Assembly: GCF_002563715.1 (NCBI RefSeq)
Contig: NZ_PDJJ01000001.1
Coordinates: forward strand, 2,418,001-2,482,000
Direction: 5' to 3'
DNA from: Isoptericola jiangsuensis
GTDB lineage: Bacteria > Actinomycetota > Actinomycetes > Actinomycetales > Cellulomonadaceae
DNA length: 64,000 nt
Below the pieces are notes generated by a model. The model was not told the origin of the DNA. It ran no database searches and saw only the letters and a program-made list of their open reading frames with translations. Made by a program: the position numbers and the translations under genes. This document shows, one piece after another, positions 18,126-26,842 of this stretch (the stretch's first letter is position 1; each line of letters begins with the position of its first letter).

Positions 18126-18740
18126 TCACCGGGACGAAACCTCGTCGAAGTCGATGCGCAGGACGCGGCGCCGCGAAGTCGGCGCCGACACCTCGGTCAG
18201 CCCCGCCGCCGCGAACACCTGCGGCGTCCCCACGCTCGCCTCGTCCCACACCACCTCCCCGCCGTCCGCCGCCACGATCGGGTACCCCTCCAGCGCCGCC
18301 GCACCCCGCGACCGGGCGAACTCCACCGCCGCGGCCGCCAGCTCGTACGTCAGCCCCTCGCCCCGGAACCCCGCGCGCACGACGAAGCACGCCGCCACCC
18401 ACACGTCCGCGTCGTCCCGGTCCTCGTGCCGGCCGCGCCACGCCACCGGACTGCGACCGAAGTAGCGCCGGTACGTCGGTCGCGGCGCCACCGCCACCCA
18501 CCCCACCGGCTCGCCGTCGTCGTACGCCACCAGACCGCTCGTCGACGACGCCGCCGGGTCGCCCGCGCACGACTGCTCCGCCAGCCGCATCCGCCGCTCC
18601 CCCACCGGCATGTCCCACCACAGCCGGTCCCCCAGCACCTGCCGCTGGCACTGGCAGCGGCCCGCCTGCGACGTGCCCAGCACCGTCTGCACGTCGTCGA
18701 ACGGGACCTCGTTCGCGGGACGGAACTCCAGGGCGGCCAT
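18126..18740 (-). CDS. GNAT family N-acetyltransferase
   Basis: A 204-residue acetyltransferase-like protein. Central strand EPVGWVAVAPRPTYRRYF and the acetyl-CoA loop region ACFVVRAGFRGEGLTYELA (R-x-x-G-x-G/A type) support GNAT. A Cys-rich segment near residues 28-32 (GRCQCQRQ) is unusual and could bind metal. Substrate unknown. The ATG at 18740 overlaps the divergent ATG at 18739, so one of the two starts is probably wrong. Confidence 0.8.
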   Translation of the reverse strand: MAALEFRPANEVPFDDVQTVLGTSQAGRCQCQRQVLGDRLWWDMPVGERRMRLAEQSCAGDPAASSTSGLVAYDDGEPVGWVAVAPRPTYRRYFGRSPVAWRGRHEDRDDADVWVAACFVVRAGFRGEGLTYELAAAAVEFARSRGAAALEGYPIVAADGGEVVWDEASVGTPQVFAAAGLTEVSAPTSRRRVLRIDFDEVSSR

Positions 18741-19158
18741 GCGCGGCAGGCTACGCACCCCTGCCGACCCCGGCACGCGGGGGCCTCCCGCGCGCCGGGA
18801 CCTGCTGGACGCCGACCTCGAGCACCACCCCGTGCACCTCGTCGCCGTGGTCGTCGGCGCCGCCGCCGGCTACGCGTTCGGTGCCTACCGGGCGCGCACG
18901 ACGTACGTGCGGGCCGTACCGCAGCATCGCGGGCTCGTGCTCCGCTACGGCGTCGAGTCGTTCGTCGCCCTGGGGATCCTCGTCGTCATCAAGATCGTCG
19001 CCGAGCAGGACCTCCTGCCGGACGGTGACGTGTTCCGCGGCGTCGTCGCCGCGCTGCTCGGCTTCCTCGTCGTCGAATCCTTCGCCCGCGTCCTGACGCT
19101 GCTGCGCCGCTACCCGGGCGACCGCGCCGGGTCCCCGGCCCCGGAGGCCGGCTCGTGA
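18739..19158 (+). CDS. Small hypothetical membrane protein
   Basis: Unrecognised protein, 139 residues from ATG 18739. Two or three hydrophobic helices: HLVAVVVGAAAGYAFGAY (about 32-49), SFVALGILVVIKIVA (about 75-89) and VVAALLGFLVVESFARVL (about 99-116). A GTG at 18832 (VHLVAVVVG) would start the protein at the first helix and avoid overlap with the divergent GNAT gene; neither start has a clear ribosome binding site. It ends 66 bases before hen1, but no functional link is evident. Confidence 0.6.
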   Translation: MRGRLRTPADPGTRGPPARRDLLDADLEHHPVHLVAVVVGAAAGYAFGAYRARTTYVRAVPQHRGLVLRYGVESFVALGILVVIKIVAEQDLLPDGDVFRGVVAALLGFLVVESFARVLTLLRRYPGDRAGSPAPEAGS

Positions 19159-19224
19159 CGGCGGGCAGCGCCGACCTGGGGAAACACGCTGCAACGGACG
19201 GGCGCGGTCCGGCATGATGCAGGC

Positions 19225-20622
19225 GTGCTCCTGACCCTGACGACCACGCACCGCCCCGCCACCGACCTGGGCCACCTGCTGCACAAGCACCCCGACCGGG
19301 TCCAGGAGTTCGCGCAGTCCTTCGGGACCGCCACGGTGCTCTACCCGGAGGCGTCGGACGAACGCTGCACCGTCGCGCTGCTGGTCGAGATCGACCCGGT
19401 GCGCCTCGCCCGCACCGCCGGCCGCGGCACGCCCGACTTCTCGCTGTCCCAGTACGTCAACGACCGCTCGTACGCGGCGTCGTCGCTGCTCGGCGTGGCG
19501 CTGGCCGACGTGTTCAGCACGGCGCGCCGCGGACGGTCGGACTCCCGCCAGCACCTCGCCGACGCCCCGCTGCCGCTGGAGGTGCACGTCCCCGTGCTGC
19601 CGTGCCGCGGCGGGCCGGAGATCGCCCACCGGCTGTTCGGGCCGCTGGGCTGGAGCGTCACCGCGACCCCGGTCCCGTTGGACGACCGCTTCCCGGCCTG
19701 GGGCGACTCGCGGTACGTCTCCCTCACCCTGACCGGCGACGTCCGCCTCGCCGACGCCCTCAACCAGCTCCACGTGCTCCTGCCCGTGCTGGACGAGGCC
19801 AAGCACTACTGGCAGGGCGACGACGAGGTCGACAAGCTGCTCCGCTCCGGGGAGACCTGGCTGGCCGGGCACCCCGAACGCGAGCTCGTCACCCGCAGGT
19901 ACCTCGGCCGCCGCACCACGCTCGCGCATACCGCCCTGACCCGCCTGGCAGAGCTGGACGGCAGCACGGGGAGCAGCCTCGCCCCGGCCGAGGACGAGGA
20001 GGTCGCGCAGCCGCCGGAGCAGCGTGTCTCGCTCAACGCCCAGCGGCACGAGGCCGTCCTCGCGACCCTGCTGGAGCTGGGGGCGGGTTCCGTCGTCGAC
20101 CTGGGCTGCGGTCCGGGACAGTTCCTCGCACGACTCGTCGACGAGCCGTCGTTCACGCGGGTCGCGGGCGTCGACGTCTCGACCCGTTCCCTGCGCACCG
20201 CGGCCCGCCGCCTGCACCTCGACACCCTCAGCGAGCGCCAGGCCGCCCGCGTCAACCTGTTCCAGGGTGCGCTGACCTACACCGACGCCCGGTTCGCGGG
20301 TTTCGACGCCGCCGTGCTGATGGAGGTGATCGAGCACGTCGACCCGCCCCGGCTGGCCGCGCTCGAACGCGTCGTGCTGGGCACGGCCCGGCCCGGCGTC
20401 GTCCTGGTGACCACCCCCAACGCCGAGTACAACGCGAACTACGAGGGCCTGACCGGGATGCGTCACCCCGACCACCGGTTCGAGTGGGACCGTGCCACGT
20501 TCCAGCGGTGGGCCGAGCGCGCCGCCGCCGAGCACGGTTACGAGGTCACGTTCCGCGGGATCGGCGACGTCGACCCCGCACGCGGCACCCCCACGCAGAT
20601 GGCGGTGTTCCGCCGTGGCTGA
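19225..20622 (+). CDS. hen1: 3'-terminal RNA ribose 2'-O-methyltransferase Hen1
   Basis: Methylates the 2'-OH at a broken RNA 3' end so that repaired RNA resists renewed cleavage. The 465-residue product has the Hen1-specific N-terminal domain (MLLTLTTTHRPATDLGHLLHK; SQYVNDRSYAASS; VLDEAKHYWQGDDEVDKLL) and a C-terminal SAM methyltransferase (VVDLGCGPGQFL, about 290-301; EVIEHVD metal-binding motif, about 366-372). GTG 19225 lies six bases after CATGAT, a leaderless arrangement. It precedes pnkp with 34 bases between, forming the known Pnkp/Hen1 RNA-repair cassette. Confidence 0.95.
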   Translation: MLLTLTTTHRPATDLGHLLHKHPDRVQEFAQSFGTATVLYPEASDERCTVALLVEIDPVRLARTAGRGTPDFSLSQYVNDRSYAASSLLGVALADVFSTARRGRSDSRQHLADAPLPLEVHVPVLPCRGGPEIAHRLFGPLGWSVTATPVPLDDRFPAWGDSRYVSLTLTGDVRLADALNQLHVLLPVLDEAKHYWQGDDEVDKLLRSGETWLAGHPERELVTRRYLGRRTTLAHTALTRLAELDGSTGSSLAPAEDEEVAQPPEQRVSLNAQRHEAVLATLLELGAGSVVDLGCGPGQFLARLVDEPSFTRVAGVDVSTRSLRTAARRLHLDTLSERQAARVNLFQGALTYTDARFAGFDAAVLMEVIEHVDPPRLAALERVVLGTARPGVVLVTTPNAEYNANYEGLTGMRHPDHRFEWDRATFQRWAERAAAEHGYEVTFRGIGDVDPARGTPTQMAVFRRG

Positions 20623-20656
20623 GCGCACCACCCCCGAGGAAGGCAGGACCCCCCGC

Positions 20657-23167
20657 ATGGAGCAGACGCGGCAGATCGGCGTGCCCGCCACCGGGCTGGT
20701 GCTGCTCGTCGGCGTGTCCGGCAGCGGCAAGTCCACGTTCGGCGCCCGCCACTTCGGGCCCCACCAGGTGATCTCCTCCGACTTCTGCCGGGCGCTGGTC
20801 TCCGACGACGAGAACGACCAGGACGCCACCCCGGACGCCTTCGACGTCCTGCACTACATCGTCGGCACGCGGCTGCGGCGGGGACTGCTCACCGTCGTCG
20901 ACGCCACGAATGTGCAGGCCGCGGCCCGCGCCTCCCTCGTGCGGCTCGCCAAGGAGCACCACGTCCTCGTCGACGCGATCGTGCTCGACGTCCCCGAGTC
21001 GGTCGCGATCGAGCGCAACGCCGCCCGGCCGGACCGGTCGTTCGGCGCGCACGTCGTCACCCGCCAGCAGCGCGACCTCAAGCGCTCCCTGAAGCACCTG
21101 CGCAAGGAAGGATTCCGGCGCGTCCATGTGCTGCGCGGCGACGACGTCGAGCACGCCGTCGTCACCCCCGAGAAGCCGTGGAACGACCGGTCCGACCTGC
21201 ACGGACCGTTCGACGTCGTCGGTGACGTGCACGGCTGCGCCGCCGAGCTGGTGCTGCTGCTGGGACGGCTCGGCTACGACGTCGAACGCGACACCGCAGG
21301 GCGGGCCGTCGGCGCGGTGCACCCCGCCGGCCGGACGGCGGTGTTCGTCGGCGACCTCGTCGACCGCGGCCCCGACACCCCCGGCGTGCTGCGCCTCGTC
21401 ATGGGGATGGTCGCGGCCGGGACCGCGCTGTGCGTCGCCGGCAACCACGAGGCCAAGCTCGTCCGGGCGCTCAGGGGCGCCAAGGTGCAGGTGCGGCACG
21501 GCCTCGCCGAGTCCCTCGCCCAGCTCGCCGCCGAGGACGAGGTGTTCACCCGCGACGCGACCACGTTCATGGACCGCCTCATCAGCCACTACGTGCTCGA
21601 CGACGGGCGCCTCGTCGTCGCGCACGCCGGGCTCAAGGAGGCCTACCACGGGCGCGCGTCGGCGCGGGTGCGGTCGTTCGCCCTGTACGGCGACACCACC
21701 GGCGAGACCGACGAGTACGGCCTGCCCGTGCGCCACCCCTGGGCCCGCGAGTACCGGGGCGCCGCCGTGGTCGTCTACGGGCACACCCCCGTGGTGGAGC
21801 CCGAGTGGGTCAACAACACGATCTGCCTCGACACCGGCGTCGTGTTCGGCGGGAAGCTCACCGCGCTGCGCTACCCCGAGAAGGAGATCGTCCAGGTCGC
21901 CGCGCTGGAGCAGCACTTCGAGCCGGTCCGACCGCTCGCCCCGCCGACCGGCACCGAGGAGCGCGAGCCGACCGCGCTGGCCGTCACGGACGTCACCGGC
22001 ACCCGCTGGCTCACCACCGAGCACTCCGGCAAGGTCAAGGTCCCCGAGGAGAACGCGGCCGCCGCGCTGGAGGTCATGAGCCGGTTCGCCGTCGACCCGC
22101 GCTGGCTGGTGTACCTCCCGCCCACGATGGCGCCCGCGCCCGCGTCCCGTCTCGACGGGTTCCTGGAGCATCCCGAGCAGGCGTTCGAGGAGTACGCCCG
22201 CGCGGGCGTCACCGAGGTCGTGTGCGAGGAGAAGCACATGGGCTCGCGCGCGGTGGCCGTGCTCGCCCGCGACGCCGACGCCGCCCGCCGCCGGTTCGCC
22301 GTCGCCGACGGCCGCACCGGCACCGTGTACACGCGCACGGGGCGTGCGTTCTTCGGCGACGACGCGATCGTGGCCCGCCTCACCACGGCGGTCGCGCCCC
22401 TGTTCGACGCCCTCGACACCGACTGGCTCGCCCTCGACTGCGAGCTGCTGCCCTGGTCCGCCAAGGCGGAAGGGCTCATCAAGGAGCAGTACGCGTCCGT
22501 CGGAGCTGCGGCCACCACCGCGCTGCCCGCCGTCTCCGCGGCCCTGACGCGCGCCACCGCCCGCGGCCTCGACGTCGCCGACCTCGCCGAGCGGACCGAC
22601 CGGCGTGCCGCCAACGCGGCCTCCTACCGCGCCGCCTACGGCTCCTACGTGCGCCCCACCGACGGGCTCGACGGCGTCACCGTCGCCCCGTTCCAGGTGC
22701 TCGCCGCACAGGGCCGCAACCTCGCCGCGACCGAGAGCCACCGCTGGCACCTGGAGCAGATCGCCCGGCTCACCGACCCGCTCGTCACGCACACCCGGCA
22801 CCGCTACGTCGACCTCGCCTCGCCCGAGCAGCGTGACGCCGCCACCCGCTGGTGGCTCGACCTCACCGCGTCCGGCGGCGAAGGCATGGTCGTCAAGCCC
22901 GTCACGCCCGGCCGGCGCCTCCAGCCCGGTCTCAAGGTCCGCGGACGCGAGTACCTACGCATCGTCTACGGCCCCGACTACACCGACTCCCTCGACCTGC
23001 TGCGCGACCGTCGCCTCGGCCGCAAGCGCGCCCTCGCGCTCCACGAGCACGGCCTCGGCCTCGAAGCGCTCAGCAGGTTCGTCGCCGGAGAACCCCTGTG
23101 GCGGGTGCACGAGACCGTCTTCGCCGTCCTCGCCCTGGAGTCGGAGCCCGTCGACCCACGGCTCTGA
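20657..23167 (+). CDS. pnkp: Polynucleotide kinase-phosphatase-ligase Pnkp
   Basis: RNA end-healing and sealing enzyme of 836 residues. Domains in order: 5'-kinase with P-loop GVSGSGKST (19-27); metallophosphatase with GDVHG (189-193), GDLVDRG (232-238) and GNHE (262-265); ligase-type adenylyltransferase with nucleotidyl lysine in KHMGSR (Lys526) and downstream GEGMVVK. Works with Hen1 on tRNAs cut by ribotoxins. ATG 20657 has GGAAGGCAGG upstream; GTG 20615, overlapping the hen1 stop, is an alternative. All catalytic motifs look intact. Confidence 0.95.
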   Translation: MEQTRQIGVPATGLVLLVGVSGSGKSTFGARHFGPHQVISSDFCRALVSDDENDQDATPDAFDVLHYIVGTRLRRGLLTVVDATNVQAAARASLVRLAKEHHVLVDAIVLDVPESVAIERNAARPDRSFGAHVVTRQQRDLKRSLKHLRKEGFRRVHVLRGDDVEHAVVTPEKPWNDRSDLHGPFDVVGDVHGCAAELVLLLGRLGYDVERDTAGRAVGAVHPAGRTAVFVGDLVDRGPDTPGVLRLVMGMVAAGTALCVAGNHEAKLVRALRGAKVQVRHGLAESLAQLAAEDEVFTRDATTFMDRLISHYVLDDGRLVVAHAGLKEAYHGRASARVRSFALYGDTTGETDEYGLPVRHPWAREYRGAAVVVYGHTPVVEPEWVNNTICLDTGVVFGGKLTALRYPEKEIVQVAALEQHFEPVRPLAPPTGTEEREPTALAVTDVTGTRWLTTEHSGKVKVPEENAAAALEVMSRFAVDPRWLVYLPPTMAPAPASRLDGFLEHPEQAFEEYARAGVTEVVCEEKHMGSRAVAVLARDADAARRRFAVADGRTGTVYTRTGRAFFGDDAIVARLTTAVAPLFDALDTDWLALDCELLPWSAKAEGLIKEQYASVGAAATTALPAVSAALTRATARGLDVADLAERTDRRAANAASYRAAYGSYVRPTDGLDGVTVAPFQVLAAQGRNLAATESHRWHLEQIARLTDPLVTHTRHRYVDLASPEQRDAATRWWLDLTASGGEGMVVKPVTPGRRLQPGLKVRGREYLRIVYGPDYTDSLDLLRDRRLGRKRALALHEHGLGLEALSRFVAGEPLWRVHETVFAVLALESEPVDPRL

Positions 23168-23245
23168 ACGGAGCGCGCACCCCTCGGCACAGACCCTGTT
23201 CTCGGCCCGCAAGCACTGCCTTGACATGCTCGGACCGGGAGAGGT

Positions 23246-23650
23246 GCGGACGAGTCGGTCTGTACGCCGGGTTCTGTCCCCGTGCCCGGTTGCCCCGGCA
23301 CGGGTGACGGTCATCCATCTAGGCCCTGCGTTGCCGCAGGGCTCGAGCGGTCTACCCGGCTGCGCTTCTCGCGAGGAGAATCGGGCGGGCCGCCCTCGAT
23401 CACAGCCTGTCTGACCTTGCTCCAGGTGGGGTTTACCGAGCCACGACCGTCACCGGCCGTGCTGGTGGTCTCTTACACCACCGTTTCACCCTTACCCGCA
23501 CGCCGAGGCGAGCGGGCGGTCTGTTCTCTGTGGCACTGTCCCGCGGGTCACCCCGGGTGGCCGTTAGCCACCACCTTGCCCTTCGGAGCCCGGACGTTCC
23601 TCGGCACCGCCGAAGCGGTGACGCGACCGTCCGACCGACTCGTCCGCCCG
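23246..23650 (-). ncRNA. rnpB: RNase P RNA (class A)
   Basis: On the minus strand the conserved elements appear in order: P1 5' arm (GACCGACTCGTCCGC as read on plus at 23633-23647, pairing with 23246-23260), the CR I region GAGGAACGTCCGGGCTCC (near 23593-23612), the ACAGAGAACAGACCGCC segment (near 23518-23540), GGTAAACCCCACC (near 23427-23440) and the 3' end ACAGAACCCGGCGTACAG. This is the catalytic RNA that matures tRNA 5' ends. Ends are set by the P1 helix and could shift by a few bases. Confidence 0.93.
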
Positions 23651-23678
23651 GCAAGGATACCCGCTGGTGGGCGGGCGC

Positions 23679-24062
23679 TCAGACGTCGACGCGGTACCCG
23701 AGGGCGAGCTCGTCCCCGGCGAGGCCGCGGATGCCCCAGTTCTCGCGGGGGCTCTCCAGGACGACCAGCTCCAGGTCGTCGGTGCTCAGCCCGAGCGCGG
23801 GGGCGACGTCGTCGAACATCGCCCGGACGAGCGCACGCTTGGCCTCCGGGGAGCGCCCTGCGAAGCACACGACCTCCACGACGAGGTACGCGTCCGAGCG
23901 CGGCGCGACGAGGTCGCCGTCGTCCAGCAGGAAGAAGCGGTGGAACCGCTTGTCCGCCGGGATCTGCCACGCCCCGACGAGGGCGGCGTGCAGGACGTCG
24001 GACACCTCGCCGCGGCGCTCGCCCCACACGGACCGGTTGCCGGAGATCTTCACCTGGACCAT
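23679..24062 (-). CDS. Tautomerase family protein
   Basis: A 127-residue protein with 4-oxalocrotonate-tautomerase-like segments: SPEAKRALVRAMFDDVAPALG and LELVVLESPRENWGIRG. The usual catalytic N-terminal proline is absent (MVQVKISGN), so either the start differs or it is not a classical tautomerase. ATG 24062 lies seven bases after TAGGGT on the minus strand, a leaderless pattern, so this start is favoured. Divergent from yaaA. Confidence 0.75.
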   Translation of the reverse strand: MVQVKISGNRSVWGERRGEVSDVLHAALVGAWQIPADKRFHRFFLLDDGDLVAPRSDAYLVVEVVCFAGRSPEAKRALVRAMFDDVAPALGLSTDDLELVVLESPRENWGIRGLAGDELALGYRVDV

Positions 24063-24152
24063 GCCCCCGACCCTAGGGCGCGCCGTGTGCGTCCGGCCAC
24101 ACCGCCCCCGGCGCCCCGCACTCGCGATGCCGCTCACCTCTAGGCTGTCGGG

Positions 24153-24986
24153 GTGCTGATCTGCCTGCCGCCCTCCGAGGGCAAGACCCCCGCTCCCGAG
24201 GGCGCGGCCCCGGTGGACCTCGCGGCGCTGCCGGCGCCCGCGCTGACGCCGCGCCGCGAGAAGGTGCTGGACGCCCTCGCCGAGGTGAGCGCCCGCACCG
24301 ACGCCACGGACGTGCTCAAGGTGAGCGCCGGGCTGGCGGACGAGGTCGCCCGCAACACGACCCTGCGCACCGCCCCCGCGGCGCCCGCCACCGACGTCTA
24401 CACGGGCGTGCTGTACGCGGCGGCCGGGCTCGGCACCCTCGACGGCGCCGCGGCCGTGCGTGCCGCGGAGTCCGTCCTGGTGTTCTCCGGTCTCTGGGGC
24501 GTCGTCGCGCCGGGCGACCGCATCCCCGCCTACCGCCTGTCGATGGGCGTCGACCTGCCGGGCGTCGGCAGGCTCGGCACCGCCTGGCGCGACGACCTCG
24601 CCGCCGCCCTCGACGCGCGGGCCGCGGGCGACGTCGTCGTGGACTGCCGCTCGGCCGCCTACGTCGCCGCGTGGAAGCCCCGCACCACGGGCGCGGACGC
24701 GACCGACTGGGTCGCCGTGCGCGTCGTGCGCGAGCACGACGGGCAGCGCACCGTGGTGTCCCACAACGCGAAGCACACCCGCGGCGTCCTGGCCGGCCAC
24801 CTGCTGCGCCGCGCGGCCGAGCCGCCCACGTCGGCGGACACCCTGCTCGCCGCCGCACGCGAGCTCGACGGTCAGGTCATCGGCACCGAGGTCGGCACCG
24901 GCCTGAGCTACCGCATGGTGGAGGCGACCCTCCACGACGCCACCACCCGCACCGGCCCCCGCACGCTGGAGATCGTCATCGCCTGA
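24153..24986 (+). CDS. yaaA: Peroxide stress protein YaaA (DUF328)
   Basis: A 277-residue YaaA homologue. Family marks: MLICLPPSEGKTPAPEG at the N-terminus, DVYTGVLYAAAGL, FSGLWGVVAPGDRIPAYRL and SHNAKHTRGVLAGHLL. E. coli YaaA lowers free iron and DNA damage under peroxide stress. GTG 24153 is six bases after TAGGCT (24141-24146), another leaderless arrangement, which decides the start. Confidence 0.9.
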   Translation: MLICLPPSEGKTPAPEGAAPVDLAALPAPALTPRREKVLDALAEVSARTDATDVLKVSAGLADEVARNTTLRTAPAAPATDVYTGVLYAAAGLGTLDGAAAVRAAESVLVFSGLWGVVAPGDRIPAYRLSMGVDLPGVGRLGTAWRDDLAAALDARAAGDVVVDCRSAAYVAAWKPRTTGADATDWVAVRVVREHDGQRTVVSHNAKHTRGVLAGHLLRRAAEPPTSADTLLAAARELDGQVIGTEVGTGLSYRMVEATLHDATTRTGPRTLEIVIA

Positions 24987-25035
24987 GGCGGGCCCCGCCC
25001 GCGCCGACGACCTCCGCCCGGCGCACACTGGCCCC

Positions 25036-25365
25036 ATGGCCTTCGACGAGGAGCTCGCCGCCCGCGTCCGGGACGCCGTCGGCGAGCACGCCGCGTACGA
25101 CGAGAAGCGCATGTTCGGCGGCGTCGCGTTCCTGGTGAACACCCACATGGCCGTCGGGATCACCCGCGACGTCCTCATGGTGCGCGTCGGGGTGGACGGC
25201 CACGACGCGGCCCTCGCCGACGGCGCGCACGAGATCACCATGGGCGAGCGGACGATGCACGGCACGGTCGGGGTGGACGCCGCCACCACGGCCGACGACG
25301 ACGCCCTGCACGCCTGGGTCGCTCGCGGCGTGGAGCGGGCCCTGGCCCTCGACCCGAAGCGCTGA
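25036..25365 (+). CDS. TfoX/Sxy N-terminal-domain protein
   Basis: A 109-residue protein with the TfoX N-domain core KRMFGGVAFLVNTHMAVGI and a C-terminal helix. In proteobacteria Sxy activates competence genes, but actinobacterial stand-alone copies have no known role. It starts 49 bases after yaaA and could share its transcript. Confidence 0.83.
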   Translation: MAFDEELAARVRDAVGEHAAYDEKRMFGGVAFLVNTHMAVGITRDVLMVRVGVDGHDAALADGAHEITMGERTMHGTVGVDAATTADDDALHAWVARGVERALALDPKR

Positions 25366-25386
25366 CCCGGCCCGAGGCCGCGGCGG

Positions 25387-26070
25387 TCAGGCGTCGGTCG
25401 GGAACCCGACGACGGAGACCTCGCGCTCGCCGTCGGGCCACAGCCGCACGATCGACAGGGAGCACGGCGGGATGCGGAGGCGTCCCCACGCCGTGGGCGG
25501 GGCCTGGAGGGTGAGACCGACGAGGGCGCGGATGACCGCCGCGTGCGCCACGACGACGCTCGTGCCGGTCGCGTGGGCGGCGGCGACGTCGTCGAGGGCG
25601 GGCAGGACACGCTCGCCGAGAGCGGCGTAGGACTCGCCGCCCGGCGGCGCGAACGTGCCCTCGCGCACCCAGCGGGACAGGTCGCCGGGCCAGCGCTCGT
25701 CGACCTCGACGGGCGTGAGGCCCTCCCAGTCGCCGAACCGCACCTCCGTGAACCGGTCGTCGGTGCGCACGTGCGCGCCGAGGCGCCGCCCGATCGCGGC
25801 GGCGGTCTCCTGGGCGCGGGTCATCGGCGAGGCGACGACGACCTCGGGGCGCGGCAGGTCCGTCCAGCGGTCCTTGCCGACGCGGAACACGGCGTCGGCG
25901 GCCTGCGCGGCTTGGCGTCGCCCGAGCGTGGTCAGGGACGGTCCGACGACGTCACCGCCGGACAGCGCCCCCGCCTCCGTCAGCGGGGTGACGCCGTGCC
26001 GGACGAGGACGACGGTGGCAGGGACGGCGCCGTCGTAGCGGGCGAGCGCCCCCGACGCGGGGGCCGCCAT
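25387..26070 (-). CDS. Histidine phosphatase family protein
   Basis: A 227-residue phosphoglycerate-mutase-like phosphatase. The RHG motif is VVLVRHGVTP (about residues 20-29), followed by VVASPMTRAQETA, EVRFGDWEGLT and the second catalytic histidine in VVVAHAAVIRAL. The start codon shares one base with the stop of the zinc-ribbon gene (TGATG at 26072-26068), so the two are translationally coupled. Substrate is unknown. Confidence 0.9.
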   Translation of the reverse strand: MAAPASGALARYDGAVPATVVLVRHGVTPLTEAGALSGGDVVGPSLTTLGRRQAAQAADAVFRVGKDRWTDLPRPEVVVASPMTRAQETAAAIGRRLGAHVRTDDRFTEVRFGDWEGLTPVEVDERWPGDLSRWVREGTFAPPGGESYAALGERVLPALDDVAAAHATGTSVVVAHAAVIRALVGLTLQAPPTAWGRLRIPPCSLSIVRLWPDGEREVSVVGFPTDA

Positions 26071-26810
26071 CAGGCGTCGTCGGCGCCGCGGACGAGGATG
26101 CGCCCGCACTCCTCGCAGCGCACGACCTGGTCGGGGGCGGCGTTCCGTGCGGCGGCCAGGTCGCCCGGGTTGAGCTCGAGGCGGCAGCCGTCGCACCGGT
26201 TGCCGCGCAGCGCGGCGGCACCGAGGCCGCCGAGCTGGTTGCGCAGCTTGTCGTACAGCGTCACCAGGGCGGCGTCGAGACCGGCGACGGCCTCGGCGCG
26301 CTCGGCCTGCACCTGACGGCCGGCGGCGTTGACCTCGGCGAACGCGGCGTCCCGCTCGGCGGTCGCGGCGTCCTTCGCCGCGACGAGCTCGGCGTGCGCG
26401 GACTCGACCTCCGCGAGGGACTTCTGGTGCGCCTCCAGGCGCTCCATGACCTCGATCTCGGCGTCCTCCAGGACGGACTGCCGCCGCGCCAGGGACTCCA
26501 GCTCGGAGACCACGGCCTGCGCGTCCTTCGCGGACAGCGAGCCGCCGTCGAGACGCTGCTGGTCGCGGGTCGCGCGGGCACGCACCTGCTCGACGTCGGC
26601 CTCCGCCTTGGTGACCTCGCGCTCCAGGTCCGCGACGGCGGTGCGGGAGTCCACGAGGGAGCCGTGCAGGTCGGCCAGGCGCGACTCGAGCTCGGTGATG
26701 GTGGCGAGCGTCGGGTGGGTGCGCTTCTGGTGCGCGAGCTGCTGCAGGCGCGTGTCGAGCGCCTGCACGTCGAGGAGTCGGCGCTGGTCCTCAGCGGGGG
26801 CGGTGGCCAT
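26070..26810 (-). CDS. Coiled-coil protein with C4 zinc ribbon
   Basis: A 246-residue protein: long coiled coil (about residues 10-180) and a C-terminal zinc ribbon with RCDGC and RCEECG cysteine pairs. It matches the actinobacterial C4-type zinc-ribbon family (HP0958/CdsZ-like), proposed to bind RNA or assist protein assembly. It lies in an operon with Nif3-like upstream (32 bases) and a histidine phosphatase downstream (overlap), a conserved trio. Confidence 0.88.
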   Translation of the reverse strand: MATAPAEDQRRLLDVQALDTRLQQLAHQKRTHPTLATITELESRLADLHGSLVDSRTAVADLEREVTKAEADVEQVRARATRDQQRLDGGSLSAKDAQAVVSELESLARRQSVLEDAEIEVMERLEAHQKSLAEVESAHAELVAAKDAATAERDAAFAEVNAAGRQVQAERAEAVAGLDAALVTLYDKLRNQLGGLGAAALRGNRCDGCRLELNPGDLAAARNAAPDQVVRCEECGRILVRGADDA

Positions 26811-26842
26811 GGTGGGTCCTCTCGACGTGCGGGTGGGTGGGC

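Noticed and set aside
23679-25610. Long minus-strand frame running through yaaA and the TfoX-like gene into the tautomerase gene
   Set aside because: Only its last 128 codons are protein-like (tautomerase); the rest is antisense to well-supported genes.
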